A stretch of DNA of 64,000 nt from Adiantum capillus-veneris (lineage: Eukaryota > Streptophyta > Polypodiopsida > Polypodiales > Pteridaceae). The notes under the pieces are model-generated. The model was not told the DNA's origin. It saw only the letters and a list, made by a program, of their open reading frames with translations, and did not search any database. Position numbers and translations under genes: made by a program. The stretch spans positions 46,231,098 to 46,295,097 of the forward strand of contig CM043962.1 in assembly GCA_014529385.2 (NCBI GenBank), in the 5' to 3' direction. Below, piece after piece: positions 1 to 9,096 of the stretch; the first letter of the stretch is position 1; the number at the start of each line of letters is the position of its first letter.

Positions 1-447
1 GACCAATGGACCAAGCAAGGCATAAGAAGAAAACATTTGTTACCTATTTGACACCAAATTAGAGTATATTCTAGTAGCAAAGCACTTACAAATTGTGGCT
101 CGATATCCCCGAGCACCCTAGCTCAAATGAGGAACTGCATAGCTAATGAATAATCATGGCAATAAAATTTCATAACGTGCAAGTAGTAAGCCCTGGCCGT
201 AGCAATGTATTTTCTATTGAAAATTTAATGAATGTCTGGGATGTAAACTACATTGAGAAATTGAATACGTAAAAGTTCGGTGAAGAAATAGTGATTGAGC
301 GATGCGATATAGAAATGAGTTTAGAGAAGTATGCGTACCTGCATTGTTTGTCATGAATGACATATTGTACGAGAGCATTAGTATACTGAACCAAATAAGT
401 ACCAAGCAAAAAGGGTTAAAATAATTTTGCAAAACAATGAGAGGATT
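1..447. repeat. 447 bp direct repeat, copy 1
   Basis: This matches 4165-4611 with a constant offset of 4164 bases, no indels and only scattered substitutions. Because it begins at base 1, the repeat probably continues to the left of the window. It has no TG...CA ends and no gene content, so it could be the end of a 4.2 kb tandem duplication or a long terminal repeat with lost ends. The similarity stops just after the shared 'gagag'. Confidence 0.85.
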
Positions 448-869
448 CATGTAAATGGTATACTGAAAACACTAACGTCCTTAATGGTGTGCTAATTACA
501 ATAAAGTCGAAAATGGGGTACTTCAGATGATGGTATGGAGCCGTAAAATTGTGAAAAAATAAATGAAACATAAGGTTAGCAGGATTGACCGATGCAAGTA
601 GTAGGTGCCATATGAGCCATTTAAAGAGGACAGCTTTTAATAAAAATCCCCAAAATTTGTAATTTATGCAAATTTCAACTATGGATATGTGTGCATAACA
701 GTCAATAACATCAAATGATGAATGAACATTAAGTGATGAAGGAGTCGTACGTAGATGCTAGAGGTTAAATGACAATAGGTTGCTAGCAATTAATACAGAC
801 CATGATCCTTATGTACGTTGTTGGACAACAAGCACTGTCGATATCAATAGAACACACACATCTTGATTA

Positions 870-870
<1 letters not shown>

Positions 871-904
<34 letters not shown>
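871..904. repeat. Compound (TG)n(TA)n microsatellite
   Basis: An uninterrupted TG run passes directly into a TA run, 34 bases in total. Confidence 0.95.
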
Positions 905-1669
905 CTCCAGTTAGTATATCATTTATTCGCTATATACTTTAGTTTAATGTCTTTTTTTAAAATATTTATTTATTTATTGTATTATTATACAAATATATGT
1001 TTTAATTGTCAAAATTACAACATTATTGATGTCAATGACCAAAACATAACAAGGTGGTCGGGGGTTGTGAAGAAAGAGAGAGAAATGAAATGAAATGTTA
1101 TACGAACCGTGTTTAAAATGAGAAAATTACCTATGAAAGCAAAGTGAGATAGTCCTGATAGATCTAATACAATGTCTGGGTACAAAAATAGACTAAATAT
1201 CGTCGTCGTCGTCGTCAAGTCCCATAGATGCCCTGCATTGGGCGTCATCGCAAAAATTATTTCATTAGTCATGGAAGAGCTTCTGGCAATGTGCACCGCT
1301 GTAAGTAGTCATATTGGGAGGGGAAAGAGAGAGAGCGCCATAAAATGCTATATTACTCGTCTTCCAAAGGCCTACGAGACCAAACTGATACAATTGTTAT
1401 GGTTCTAATACAATGTATGGGTACAAAAAATGAAGTAAAGTGAAAGATTAAATTGAAAGCCTAAAAACGCATCATTAACATCATCGTCAATGCCCGAGAA
1501 TGTCTGACTGCCGGCCTAGTCGGAGGAAATATTGCAGCAGTCTCATTGAAGAGCTTCGTCACTGTCTACCTCTATAATTAGCCTTACTCATAGGGGGGAA
1601 GGGGGGAAAGAGATTAAATGAAATGAAATGTTATATTAAACATCCTCAAAAGGCCAAAATATGAGGCCG

Positions 1670-1673
<4 letters not shown>

Positions 1674-1711
<38 letters not shown>
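1674..1711. repeat. (GA)n microsatellite
   Basis: A perfect GA dinucleotide run of about 38 bases. It produces spurious Leu-Ser peptides on the minus strand. Confidence 0.95.
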
Positions 1712-1715
<4 letters not shown>

Positions 1716-2396
1716 AGATTGCAAGGTGATGTCGTTCAAGGGCTGCATAAGTGCATGCGAGTATACCTAACATGGGGCAAAGAGAGAAAGCGAGAAAGAG
1801 AGATGGCGGCACAGAAGGTTGCATTCTGTGGAGTGGGTTGGAAGCATGCATGGAGGGAGCGACAGAGTGAGGGGTAAAGTCAGACTGCGACTCGATGTAG
1901 TGTATGGTGGGCTGCACTAACTGAAGCGAAAAGGGAGTGGTCTACATTTAAAAAACATAAAGTTGGCACCTCTTGGTCTGCATGAGAATTCCGCCATTGG
2001 GTATGCCATCTTGTGGTTGAGGACCGCTGCATGGCAGGCAACGGAGAGGGGGTATGTGTGTGCAGTTGTAAGAGAAAAAAAAAGCGAGCCAGACTGTAGA
2101 GGGAACTGGCCAACTACCGCTTGTGTGTGTGTGTGTGGTAGAGAGAAGCCGGCTCAACTGAGGATGTTGGTCGCATATGCAAAATTTGAGGATGTAAACG
2201 TAAAGTGTGTGTAGGTACACAATACTCGTAGTTCTCTCAAGATTGCATGCAGTTAGGATGTGTGTACTGTGGGAAAGAAGCCCACCGGTCTCTAGCCAAG
2301 GAACGAAAGTAAGTAGAAAAAAAGAACCCACTGCGTAGGTCTGATTCCGCCAGTGATCATGATATCTATAATATCGAGCTAAAACAGATTAAGAAC

Positions 2397-2591
2397 CTTC
2401 GCAAGTTCGCCATACATAGAGTCTGTATGGGCCTTCGTCTTACTCAAATTCTCTGGGGAAGGGCGAGAATGATGAATAAAAAGAAGTTGTGCCTGCATCA
2501 CGCGAGAAGCATTGTCGAGTTCGGAGACAATGGCACGAAGCCTCTCCCGCATAGCACCCAATTCTGTGAGCTGGAGACGGAGTTCTTCAAG
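2397..2591 (-). CDS. Translin exon (partial gene)
   Basis: The minus strand encodes about 65 residues that read as the N-terminal helical region of plant translin, a single-stranded DNA/RNA-binding protein that forms an octamer and, with TRAX, the C3PO nuclease. Landmarks are an 'LEELRLQL' helix, 'MRERLRAIVSEL', 'SRVMQAQLL' and 'HHSRPSPE', followed by a 'YGELAK' helix; Arabidopsis translin has the same order (REQIRAVVSEI, LMQASLLLVHQSRPTPE). The frame is open and undamaged. A likely acceptor (GGGACAG, AG at 2592-2593) precedes the first codon and a weaker AAG/GT donor lies at 2395-2396. The neighbouring translin exons are not visible in the window. It is therefore either one exon of a real gene with very long introns or an isolated fragment. 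Identity is inferred from motif memory, not from a search. Confidence 0.72.
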
Positions 2592-2750
2592 CTGTCCCAA
2601 AAAGAGACTCCTCAAATCTTCTCACAATCTCAATCAAGCCCTAATCGGGGTGGTCTTGATTTTAAGTCATCGCGGCCTACAAAATCTCATTCTACTCTCC
2701 AATTACTTCTCAACTAAGTACTATATAGCAATTCAAAATAATCATTCTAT

Positions 2751-2902
2751 TAGGTTGGCTAATAAAAAGAAACATTAGTTCATCGGTGCTCATTTGCCAA
2801 CTTAAGATTCACATTCTCTGCAATCTTAGGTTGGCTAATAAAAAGAAACATCAGTTTATCGGTGCTCATTTGCAAACTTAAGATTCACGTTCTCTACAAT
2901 CT
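2751..2902. repeat. 76 bp tandem duplication
   Basis: Two adjacent copies (2751-2826 and 2827-2902) both begin 'taggttggctaataaaaag' and end 'caatc', with about six differences. It lies upstream of the translin exon on the minus strand, within its presumed intron. Confidence 0.93.
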
Positions 2903-3045
2903 TTTGATCTGCACTCAAAGTACTAATATAAACTCCCATATATGAAAGAAAAAATGGAGATATCTTAGCTTTATTAATTGTAGCTCTTTTCCTTGTGAAA
3001 TCCATGCTTCCTTAGTCTTAGTTGCAATTGCAAGATCATTTCCAA

Positions 3046-3057
3046 GCTCTGATACCA
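3046..3057 (-). other. Candidate LTR-retrotransposon primer binding site (tRNA-iMet type)
   Basis: The reverse complement is TGGTATCAGAGC, the 12-base site complementary to the 3' end of plant initiator tRNA-Met used by many LTR retrotransposons. In plus coordinates it is followed after one base by TG (3059), as expected for the inner end of a minus-strand 5' LTR. The far LTR end and a matching 3' LTR are not recognisable. A consensus-like splice donor (CAG/GTATGTAAG on the minus strand, 3131-3142) lies inside the presumed LTR. Confidence 0.55.
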
Positions 3058-3960
3058 CTGCTACATACGGAAAACATGGCTGCCCTGCAAAATACCCAAG
3101 ATAACACAATATCTAGCATAAACAGACAAACTTACATACCTGGAAATTCCCATAGCATATAAATCGTGACGTATGCGAACAGAGAGAGACTGCAAGCAAG
3201 ACAGATCAAAAGAGCACGTGCAGGCGCACCTCCTAGAGCGGAGTGCTATGCCAACACGGCGAGAGAGAAGAGGGGAGAGGAGAGGAGAATAACACAGACA
3301 CTGGGTGCAATCTCCCCCCGTCCAAGAGTGACCATTTCCCTCTTGCACGTATTTGTTTTATAGATTTCTTAAATGGTCAATTGTGAGTACAAACTGGCCG
3401 GCCGGTCATAAATGGCCAAAGCTCATAAAGAGCACTCGAATAATCAAATATACATAAAATATAATATCCTTTTGCATAATCCATTATCTGCTAATGCTTT
3501 TGCCAACTGTTAGCTGCAATAGATATTAAAATATTAATTCTATAGCATACCTCTCTGTTGGAAAGCAATCGTCCTCAATTGCGAAGATAAAAATCTGCAA
3601 ACAATACTTATCAAAAACAATGTTTAGAAATTTGTATCAAATAGTAAAAGAAAAATCCATAAAATTAGACAGCTTGGTTATGCCTACCGTCATCCACATA
3701 CTACCTATCCTAGTGTCCCATACCACTAGAATAAGAAGTATATGTCATACCCTGATAAATCAGGATATCATTGGTCACACTCATCATAATCAATCCTCAT
3801 CAATCTCAAATCCAATTCCATAAATATTGTCGCGACAAAAAATCATCAGATACCCTTTCCAAATCCAAATCCAAATATCCTTCATTTTGTATACCCGGGT
3901 AACAAAATCAGACCAGTTGCAGTGGTGGCCGGCCACTGCAGCATAATTTTGTGATTGGTG
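3058..3960. other. Possible minus-strand LTR and non-coding flank
   Basis: No gene is recognised. The first several hundred bases may be the LTR of a minus-strand element whose primer site is at 3046-3057. The stretch includes a GA-rich segment around 3270-3290 and GGCCGGCC-type runs at about 3395-3405 and 3930-3940. The outer LTR boundary could not be fixed. Confidence 0.3.
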
Positions 3961-3961
3961 T

Positions 3962-4155
3962 TGCCTAAATCGGCGAATCTACACCAATAAGACATGCTGC
4001 CTAAATCGGCGAATCTGCACGAATGCTGCCAATATCGGCAAATCTGCATTTGATATTGTTTAAAAACCATGAATCTGCATTTTATCAATGTGCTACCTAA
4101 ATCGGCAGATCTGCACCAGATGAGTATGTACACACTGCCTAAATCGGCGAATCTG
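3962..4155. repeat. Degenerate 25 bp motif repeated about six times
   Basis: The core GCCTAAATCGGCGAATCTGC recurs at about 3962, 3998, 4024, 4066 (half copy), 4093 and 4136 with irregular spacing of 27-45 bases and a few substitutions per copy. Read on the minus strand it gives a repeating 'CRFADLGS' peptide, but there is no sign of selection for coding. It abuts copy 2 of the 447 bp repeat, which starts at 4165. Confidence 0.85.
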
Positions 4156-4164
4156 TGTGCGTGT

Positions 4165-4611
4165 GACCAATGGACCAAGCAAGGCATAAGAAGAAAACAT
4201 TTGTTACCTATTTGACACCAAATTAGAGTATATTCTAGTAGCAAAGCACTTACAAATTGTGGCTCGATATCCCCGAGCACCCTAGCTCAAATGAGGAGCT
4301 GCATAGCTAATGAATAATCATGGCAATAAAATTTCATAACGTGCAAGTAGTAAGCCCTGACCGTAGCAATGTATTTTCTATTGAAAATTTAATGAGTGTC
4401 TGCAATGTAAACTAAATTGAGAAATTGAATACATAAAAGTTTGGTGAAGAAATAGTGATTGAGCGATGCGATATAGAAACGAGTTTAGAGAAGTATGCGT
4501 ACCTACATTGTTTTTCATGAATGACATATTGTACGAGAGGATTAGTATACTGAACCAAATAAGTACCAAGCAAAAAGGGTAAAAATAATTTTGCAAAACA
4601 AAGAGAGAATT
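4165..4611. repeat. 447 bp direct repeat, copy 2
   Basis: This is the partner of 1-447 (offset 4164), co-linear and without indels. The sequences diverge completely after about 4611. Confidence 0.85.
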
Positions 4612-5340
4612 TTGTAACTCCTATTTTCCAGGTGGATATTGTACTCAATGAACCGGGGCTATAAGCTTCTAGATTGTATCAACTTATCTTTAGTTAGAGA
4701 TCCCATATTATTAGTTTTTGACCAAAGAAACCTTGGCTAAGGTATAAAGGCAAATTTTTGTAAGTTATTTTTAAGTTTTGGATAATAGAAACACAGTGTG
4801 AGCTAACGGCACTCACATCTCTCCTTCTCGCACTTCCTACTCCCTTCCCAGTTGTCACTTTGTAGTGCCATCTGTTGTGTTGCAACCGCAGGTAAGAGCT
4901 CTATGCATTGACATAAACATTTCATGGTAAACAGTAGCTTTTGGCATCGTCGACCCGTGGCCTAATTCAATCATAAGTAGGAATTTCAGCTAAGAAATTG
5001 CAAAATAAGCATAGGCGGGGTATTGGGGCATCATTGCTAAGCATTTAGATGCATTCGGGGTCAAAAACAACTAGGTTACTTACTATTGTTAATAATCGTC
5101 ATTTTTACACTTGACCTAAAGTGAGATTTGAGACCATAAGCATGTGTGCTTAGGTCTTATATACATGTCCTAGAAGTTTTGTAGCATTCGGATGTCGTTT
5201 GATGCTGTAACGGTTATGATTTGTTTGTTGATTAGCGATTAGGTTTTGGTGACTCTGGTCATTTGACTGTAGCTTGTGTTAGATGCGAGTTGTTTTTTGT
5301 TTTCCAAGAGATTGACACCCTCTTGTAGCCTCTATGCACT
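4612..5340. other. No gene seen
   Basis: This is AT-rich unique sequence between the 447 bp repeat and the Ty3/gypsy remnant. No feature beyond short open frames is visible. Confidence 0.5.
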
Positions 5341-5347
5341 AGTCAAG

Positions 5348-5665
5348 TCAGCTTCGTCCCATGGATTGACAAGTATGTTCGTGGTTCTCACTATGTCTAC
5401 AATAAGATAGGAGTGAGGTTAGAAACCCATCCCACAATGGAGCACAAGAAGGCTCCAAAATCCCCATTTTGATCTTTTCATTCAATAGCTTTACTAACTT
5501 TGGCAAATGAGCCTTTGGAATCGGAATAGGCGGTAGATTCCAAGGATATTGAGGTATTGTAAAAATTACTGTAGGAGCTACAATAGAAGGATCAACATAT
5601 CCTATCTCATATGACTCAAATGCAAAAGCCTTACCATACTTTGAAATCATTTCTTTAAAGCACAT
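5348..5665 (-). pseudogene. Ty3/gypsy reverse transcriptase N-terminus
   Basis: The fragment reads 'PPIPIPKAHLPKLVKLLNEK' followed by 'MGILEPSCAPLW', the conserved entry to the fingers subdomain of Ty3-type RT ('...IKxGILEPSxAP'). It then runs out of frame and no palm motif (YxDD) follows, so the element is truncated here. Upstream is the protease block of the same element. Confidence 0.7.
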
Positions 5666-6401
5666 AGTCTCCTCTTGTGTTAGAAACTACTTGTAGACAA
5701 TCTGAAACTCTTGCAGAGAATCCTTCATGAAGGTGTATCCAATCTTTTTTAGGATTTCTCAAACTTGGTTTCAAAGAAGCCTGCTCAATTTTTTCCCTGT
5801 TGTTGAGTGGTAAGGGTGAAGCTACTAGTTTCACCTTCTTTGCTACACTCTTGTATTTAGTTTCAACATGGACTTGTGGGCCAAGTGTTTACTTGAAACA
5901 TTGGTTTTTGTTAAAGGCTTCTATGATTTGATACATTTTCCCAAGGCATACTTCCACAACTTCATTCTGAAGATGCAAACTAGACTCCATTATAGCATCA
6001 AGCTCACCCATAGTATCTCAAGAGAAACCTGCTCACAAAAACCCAAAACAATTCCAATAGGCTCTAACAACCCACTCTCTTTCATGCCTATTTGTACATT
6101 ATGTACATATTGCTTCTCACATCTCTTCAAATCTTCAAGTTCTGTAAAACATATGGATCCATTCCTTGTTACCAAGGAGCCTGTAGGAAAAGTTTTACCC
6201 ATTTTTGAATCAAGTGAGAACCTTTATTGTTCTATACCACTGTAATCCCACTTTACATTGGTACTAGGTCAAAACCCATCATTTTCTTATGATCATGAAA
6301 CTCTTTGCTCACCTTTGGTAGAGGATAATCTCTGAGTTTGGCACAATTTCGTTCGTTACTATCTTTACTTCGTATCCTGGTATAAGTTGAACCATCATCC
6401 A

Positions 6402-7220
6402 TTACCTTTGTTTCCATTTGAACTCCCCCAATGTAGGGCTACCCAAGGATAAGATGATATGAATATGCATCCAGTATAAAGAAGTTTTTTTCACCTTTAC
6501 ATCATCTATTGTCACCTTTACACTTGGATATGTTGCATACAATTCACTTGATGAATTGTTTGTCACTCTGACCATCCAACCATGTTCTATGTCCATTGGC
6601 CATTTATATTTGTTGTAGAGACTTTTTGACATTATATTTATTTCAGAACCATGGTCAATTAAGGCAACAAATGGTTCTTCAAGATCACCTACCTTGACCA
6701 ATGTCTCTGTAGTAGCCCGCGCCCAGTGGCTTCTAGGAATGCCTTGAGCTTCTTTCCCATCATCAGCAAATTTCACTTGTCTTACCTTCCAAGAAGATTG
6801 GTAGCATCCTATCATAGCTTCATCACCTTTCTTAGCTTGAACTTGTACTCCTTGTGCCTTCACAATATTGCCTTCAGCTTGTGGGCAAAAAGCCTCTCCA
6901 AGTGTTTGCCTCTTTCTCTTGATGATGTTGATAATTTCTTCATGGAATTCACGCTTGGCTATACCAAGCACCTCCCCCAAATTAAACTCAACCTTGCTGT
7001 TCAAAATCCTCTCTTCTAGCAATTTCTTCAAGTTTGTAGCAAGCTCAATGTCAGATTGTAATGTGTAAGTTGGTCCTTTTGGCTTATCTTTTGTTGGCTC
7101 CTTCTTCTTTCCTGTTGTAGACTCCTCCATCATCACTTTTGGTGAAGGTGGCTCTTGTGTTGGTGGCGCTCGTGAAGATGTTTCCTTCCTCCACTTTTTG
7201 TAGCTCTTTTTCAAGGCCAT
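6402..7220 (-). pseudogene. Ty3/gypsy aspartic protease block
   Basis: About 272 residues: a Pro/Lys/Glu-rich linker, then a retropepsin core reading 'FVALIDHGSEINIMS'. The active-site triad D-(T/S)-G is changed to D-H-G, so the enzyme would be inactive. 'SEINIMS' and a following 'WPMDIEHGWMVRVTN' match the usual spacing of plant and fungal Ty3 proteases, which release gag and pol products from the polyprotein. The stretch from 6245 to 5670 links it to RT in broken frames. Confidence 0.65.
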
Positions 7221-7465
7221 TTATCACCATTTTTCACGCCTACACGTTTCTTCTACAATAGCTTCATGGCTTTGTCAGTTTGTAATGTAGGCATGCACGG
7301 ACATTGAGTCCACTTGATCACTCCACCCTGTTTCTAGACATATACAATCACCTGCTTCATGTAGAATCTCTTTTGTAAGCTTTCCTTTTTTATCTAACTC
7401 CATGACATTTTTCCAAAGTCTACCATGGTGATCATTCACCTATTCATCACAAAGATGCTCAATTT

Positions 7466-8011
7466 TCACTCATAAGTAGTTGCATCAATTGAATAGGTGG
7501 CATGGTTAGTTGCCATATCTTCAACTAAGGTTTGCATTTCCCCCTTGCCAAAGTCAGTTTTCAAGGGTAGACCTTTCTCTCTTAAGTGGATTTTACCATC
7601 CTTAAAAAACACAACTTTTTTTAAAGCATCATCAAAACTATCACAATCCCTTCTTACATGATCTGTGCTATCACACCATATACGTCTGTGAACAAACCCT
7701 TCTTTGGTTTGTTGTCTTTGCCTTGAAGGCGATGCTGATGGTTGTCCCTTTTCTTCAAGCTTTGCAAGTTTTAGCTTTAATTCACGCACACCTTTCACAA
7801 TCTCATCTAGCATATATTCATCAACCTTTAGAGCTACAGTAGAAGGTTTTACTATCTTTTCAAGAGCCAAAGAGGTAGGTGTAGAAGTATTGATTACCAT
7901 CTTGTCTCTTCTTCTTTGCTGCTTTGCAAGTAGTGAGATTGCATCTTCAACAACATTCCAATTAGTCTTTATCCCTTGCTCAGCATCTTTGTCTTCAAGT
8001 AGAAGCTCCAA
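7466..8011 (-). pseudogene. Ty3/gypsy gag C-terminus with degenerate zinc knuckle
   Basis: The block encodes about 181 residues with a helical N-half rich in Glu and Lys ('ELKLKLAKLEEKG'), a basic linker, then 'CDSTDHVRRDC', which is a CCHC zinc knuckle missing its second cysteine spacing. In the family this knuckle binds element RNA for packaging. It sits between the capsid fragment and the protease block. The boundaries follow the open frame; the true protein was continuous with the blocks on both sides. Confidence 0.6.
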
Positions 8012-8091
8012 TTTTTCTTGAAGTTCTTTTTCTGTTGCTTGTAGGAAAATTTATGTCTTCTCTCACTCTAGTGTAGCCTTTTTTGTCCTCA

Positions 8092-8415
8092 TTAGTTGAG
8101 AACAGCGTTGCTTAATTCCCCAAGTGACTCTATTGGAGAGAATCCCTCCTTTGGTTTGGTAATCCATTCCAAAAATGTTCTTTTTGTCACTCGCTCTGAA
8201 TCTTCCATGAAATACTCCTCATTTAAGGCCAATTTTAATGTTTCCCAACTTGCCTCATGCCCTTTCCTAATTGCTCTTACATGCTCCCTAATTTCAGGAG
8301 TCACAACCAACACAAAGCTTTGAATCATCTCACCTTCTAATACTTGATACAGTTCCATTTCCTTCACATATCCGCGAAGGTACTTTGTCACATCTTTCCC
8401 ATCAAATTGATCCAT
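8092..8415 (-). pseudogene. Ty3/gypsy gag fragment (capsid)
   Basis: About 107 residues open with 'MDQFDGKDVTKYLRGYVKEME' and include 'SWETLKLALNEEYF' and 'FLEWITKP', the layout of a retrotransposon gag capsid that assembles virus-like particles in the cytoplasm. The frame ends at a stop and continues, shifted, in the next block (8011 to 7466). It is the 5'-most coding part of the element. The family is clear from the context (protease and RT downstream) more than from this fragment alone. Confidence 0.65.
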
Positions 8416-8799
8416 TTTTTTGAAAACGGCTCAAATATCTTTGGTTGTTGAGGACTCCCATCTTTTTGAAGCATGTTGATTTTGCATGAATGAGACAAAT
8501 GCTTGAAACATTTGCATTGTTAATGGGTCAAATGCATACCATGTTTCTTCGCATGATCACCCATGGTTACCCACAAACTCTCACCCCGAAAGATTTACGT
8601 CGGGTTCACCAAAAATATGTCAAGAAGTTGGCGTGCTTGCCAGGAAGGTACCGGACCTCTGGTTGTGAGATCTTGTGAGGAGGTAGCAAAGGATTTACTC
8701 CATGAAGTGTGGAGTTTGGTGGAGAAAACTTAAAATGCAGCCATAGAAGACTCTCTTTCACCCTCTCATGTACACATAGAACTCTCAATTTTCCCCCGT

Positions 8800-9096
8800 C
8801 CTAGGCATACCCTCTGCTGACCACAAGGCACAAGTACTCCTAGACCAATCCTCAACTGTTGCTTGCGTCCGAGCGTCCATATTAGCACTTTACTTTCTTG
8901 TATAATTTTTGCGAAGCTTGCCACCTCAAGACCTCCTTCAAACACACGACGATTCCTTGTCTGTCATACATTATGTAAGAAGAAGTACCTAACGATTTGT
9001 GTGCTGGTGAGAATGGCAGGACCACCTGAATTCTTCCCTCCAAGGAATAGATCAATCTTGTAAAAACCAATTTTCCATGTTCTTTAGATCCACTTG
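8800..9096 (-). mobile_element. LINE fragment, part split by solo LTR (3' side)
   Basis: The segment is homologous to the minus-strand LINE at 12,888-13,504 over the stretch starting 'gagcgtccatatta' and the end of its zinc-finger domain. It stops exactly at the ACTTG target duplication (9092-9096) of the solo LTR and resumes at 10,689. The LINE tail and poly(A) are not recognisable at its left end. Confidence 0.8.

Larger units (their letters stand above)
448..2380. other. Non-coding stretch with simple repeats
   Basis: No convincing gene is seen. It contains a (TG)n(TA)n tract at 871-904, a short (CGT)n at about 1200-1216, a (GA)n tract at 1674-1711 and a purine-rich stretch to about 1870. 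Two loosely similar segments (about 1160-1330 and 1395-1640) share 'aatacaatgt(c/a)tgggtacaaaaa' and 'gaaatgaaatgttata' strings and look like an old duplication. Open frames here are low-complexity or SSR translations. Confidence 0.5.
5341..8620 (-). mobile_element. Decayed Ty3/gypsy retrotransposon, minus strand
   Basis: The minus strand carries, in order, a capsid-like gag (8415 to 8092), a gag C-terminus with a degenerate zinc knuckle (8011 to 7466), an aspartic protease (7220 to 6402) and the first part of reverse transcriptase (5665 to 5348). That order is gag-protease-RT, as in Ty3/gypsy elements. RNase H and integrase are missing, and frameshifts separate the blocks. A possible primer site (TGGTGAACCCGAC on the minus strand, 8599-8611) lies 5' of gag. 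No complete LTR pair was found. Confidence 0.8.

Noticed and set aside
1636-1917. Minus-strand open frame with a poly(Leu-Ser) stretch
   Set aside because: It is a translation of the (GA)n microsatellite and purine-rich flank, with no homology or coding signal. The same applies to frames over 14.7-15.5, 45.0-45.3, 56.1 and 60.5 kb.
3131-3142. Strong splice donor CAG/GTATGTAAG on the minus strand as the end of translin exon 1
   Set aside because: Joining it to the exon at 2591 gives no start codon and an upstream stop within about 22 codons, so it is not supported as translin coding sequence.
8599-8611. Primer binding site TGGTGAACCCGAC for the Ty3/gypsy remnant at 5.3-8.4 kb
   Set aside because: Placement is plausible, but I cannot match it to a specific plant tRNA 3' end and no LTR boundary was found; mentioned only in the element entry.
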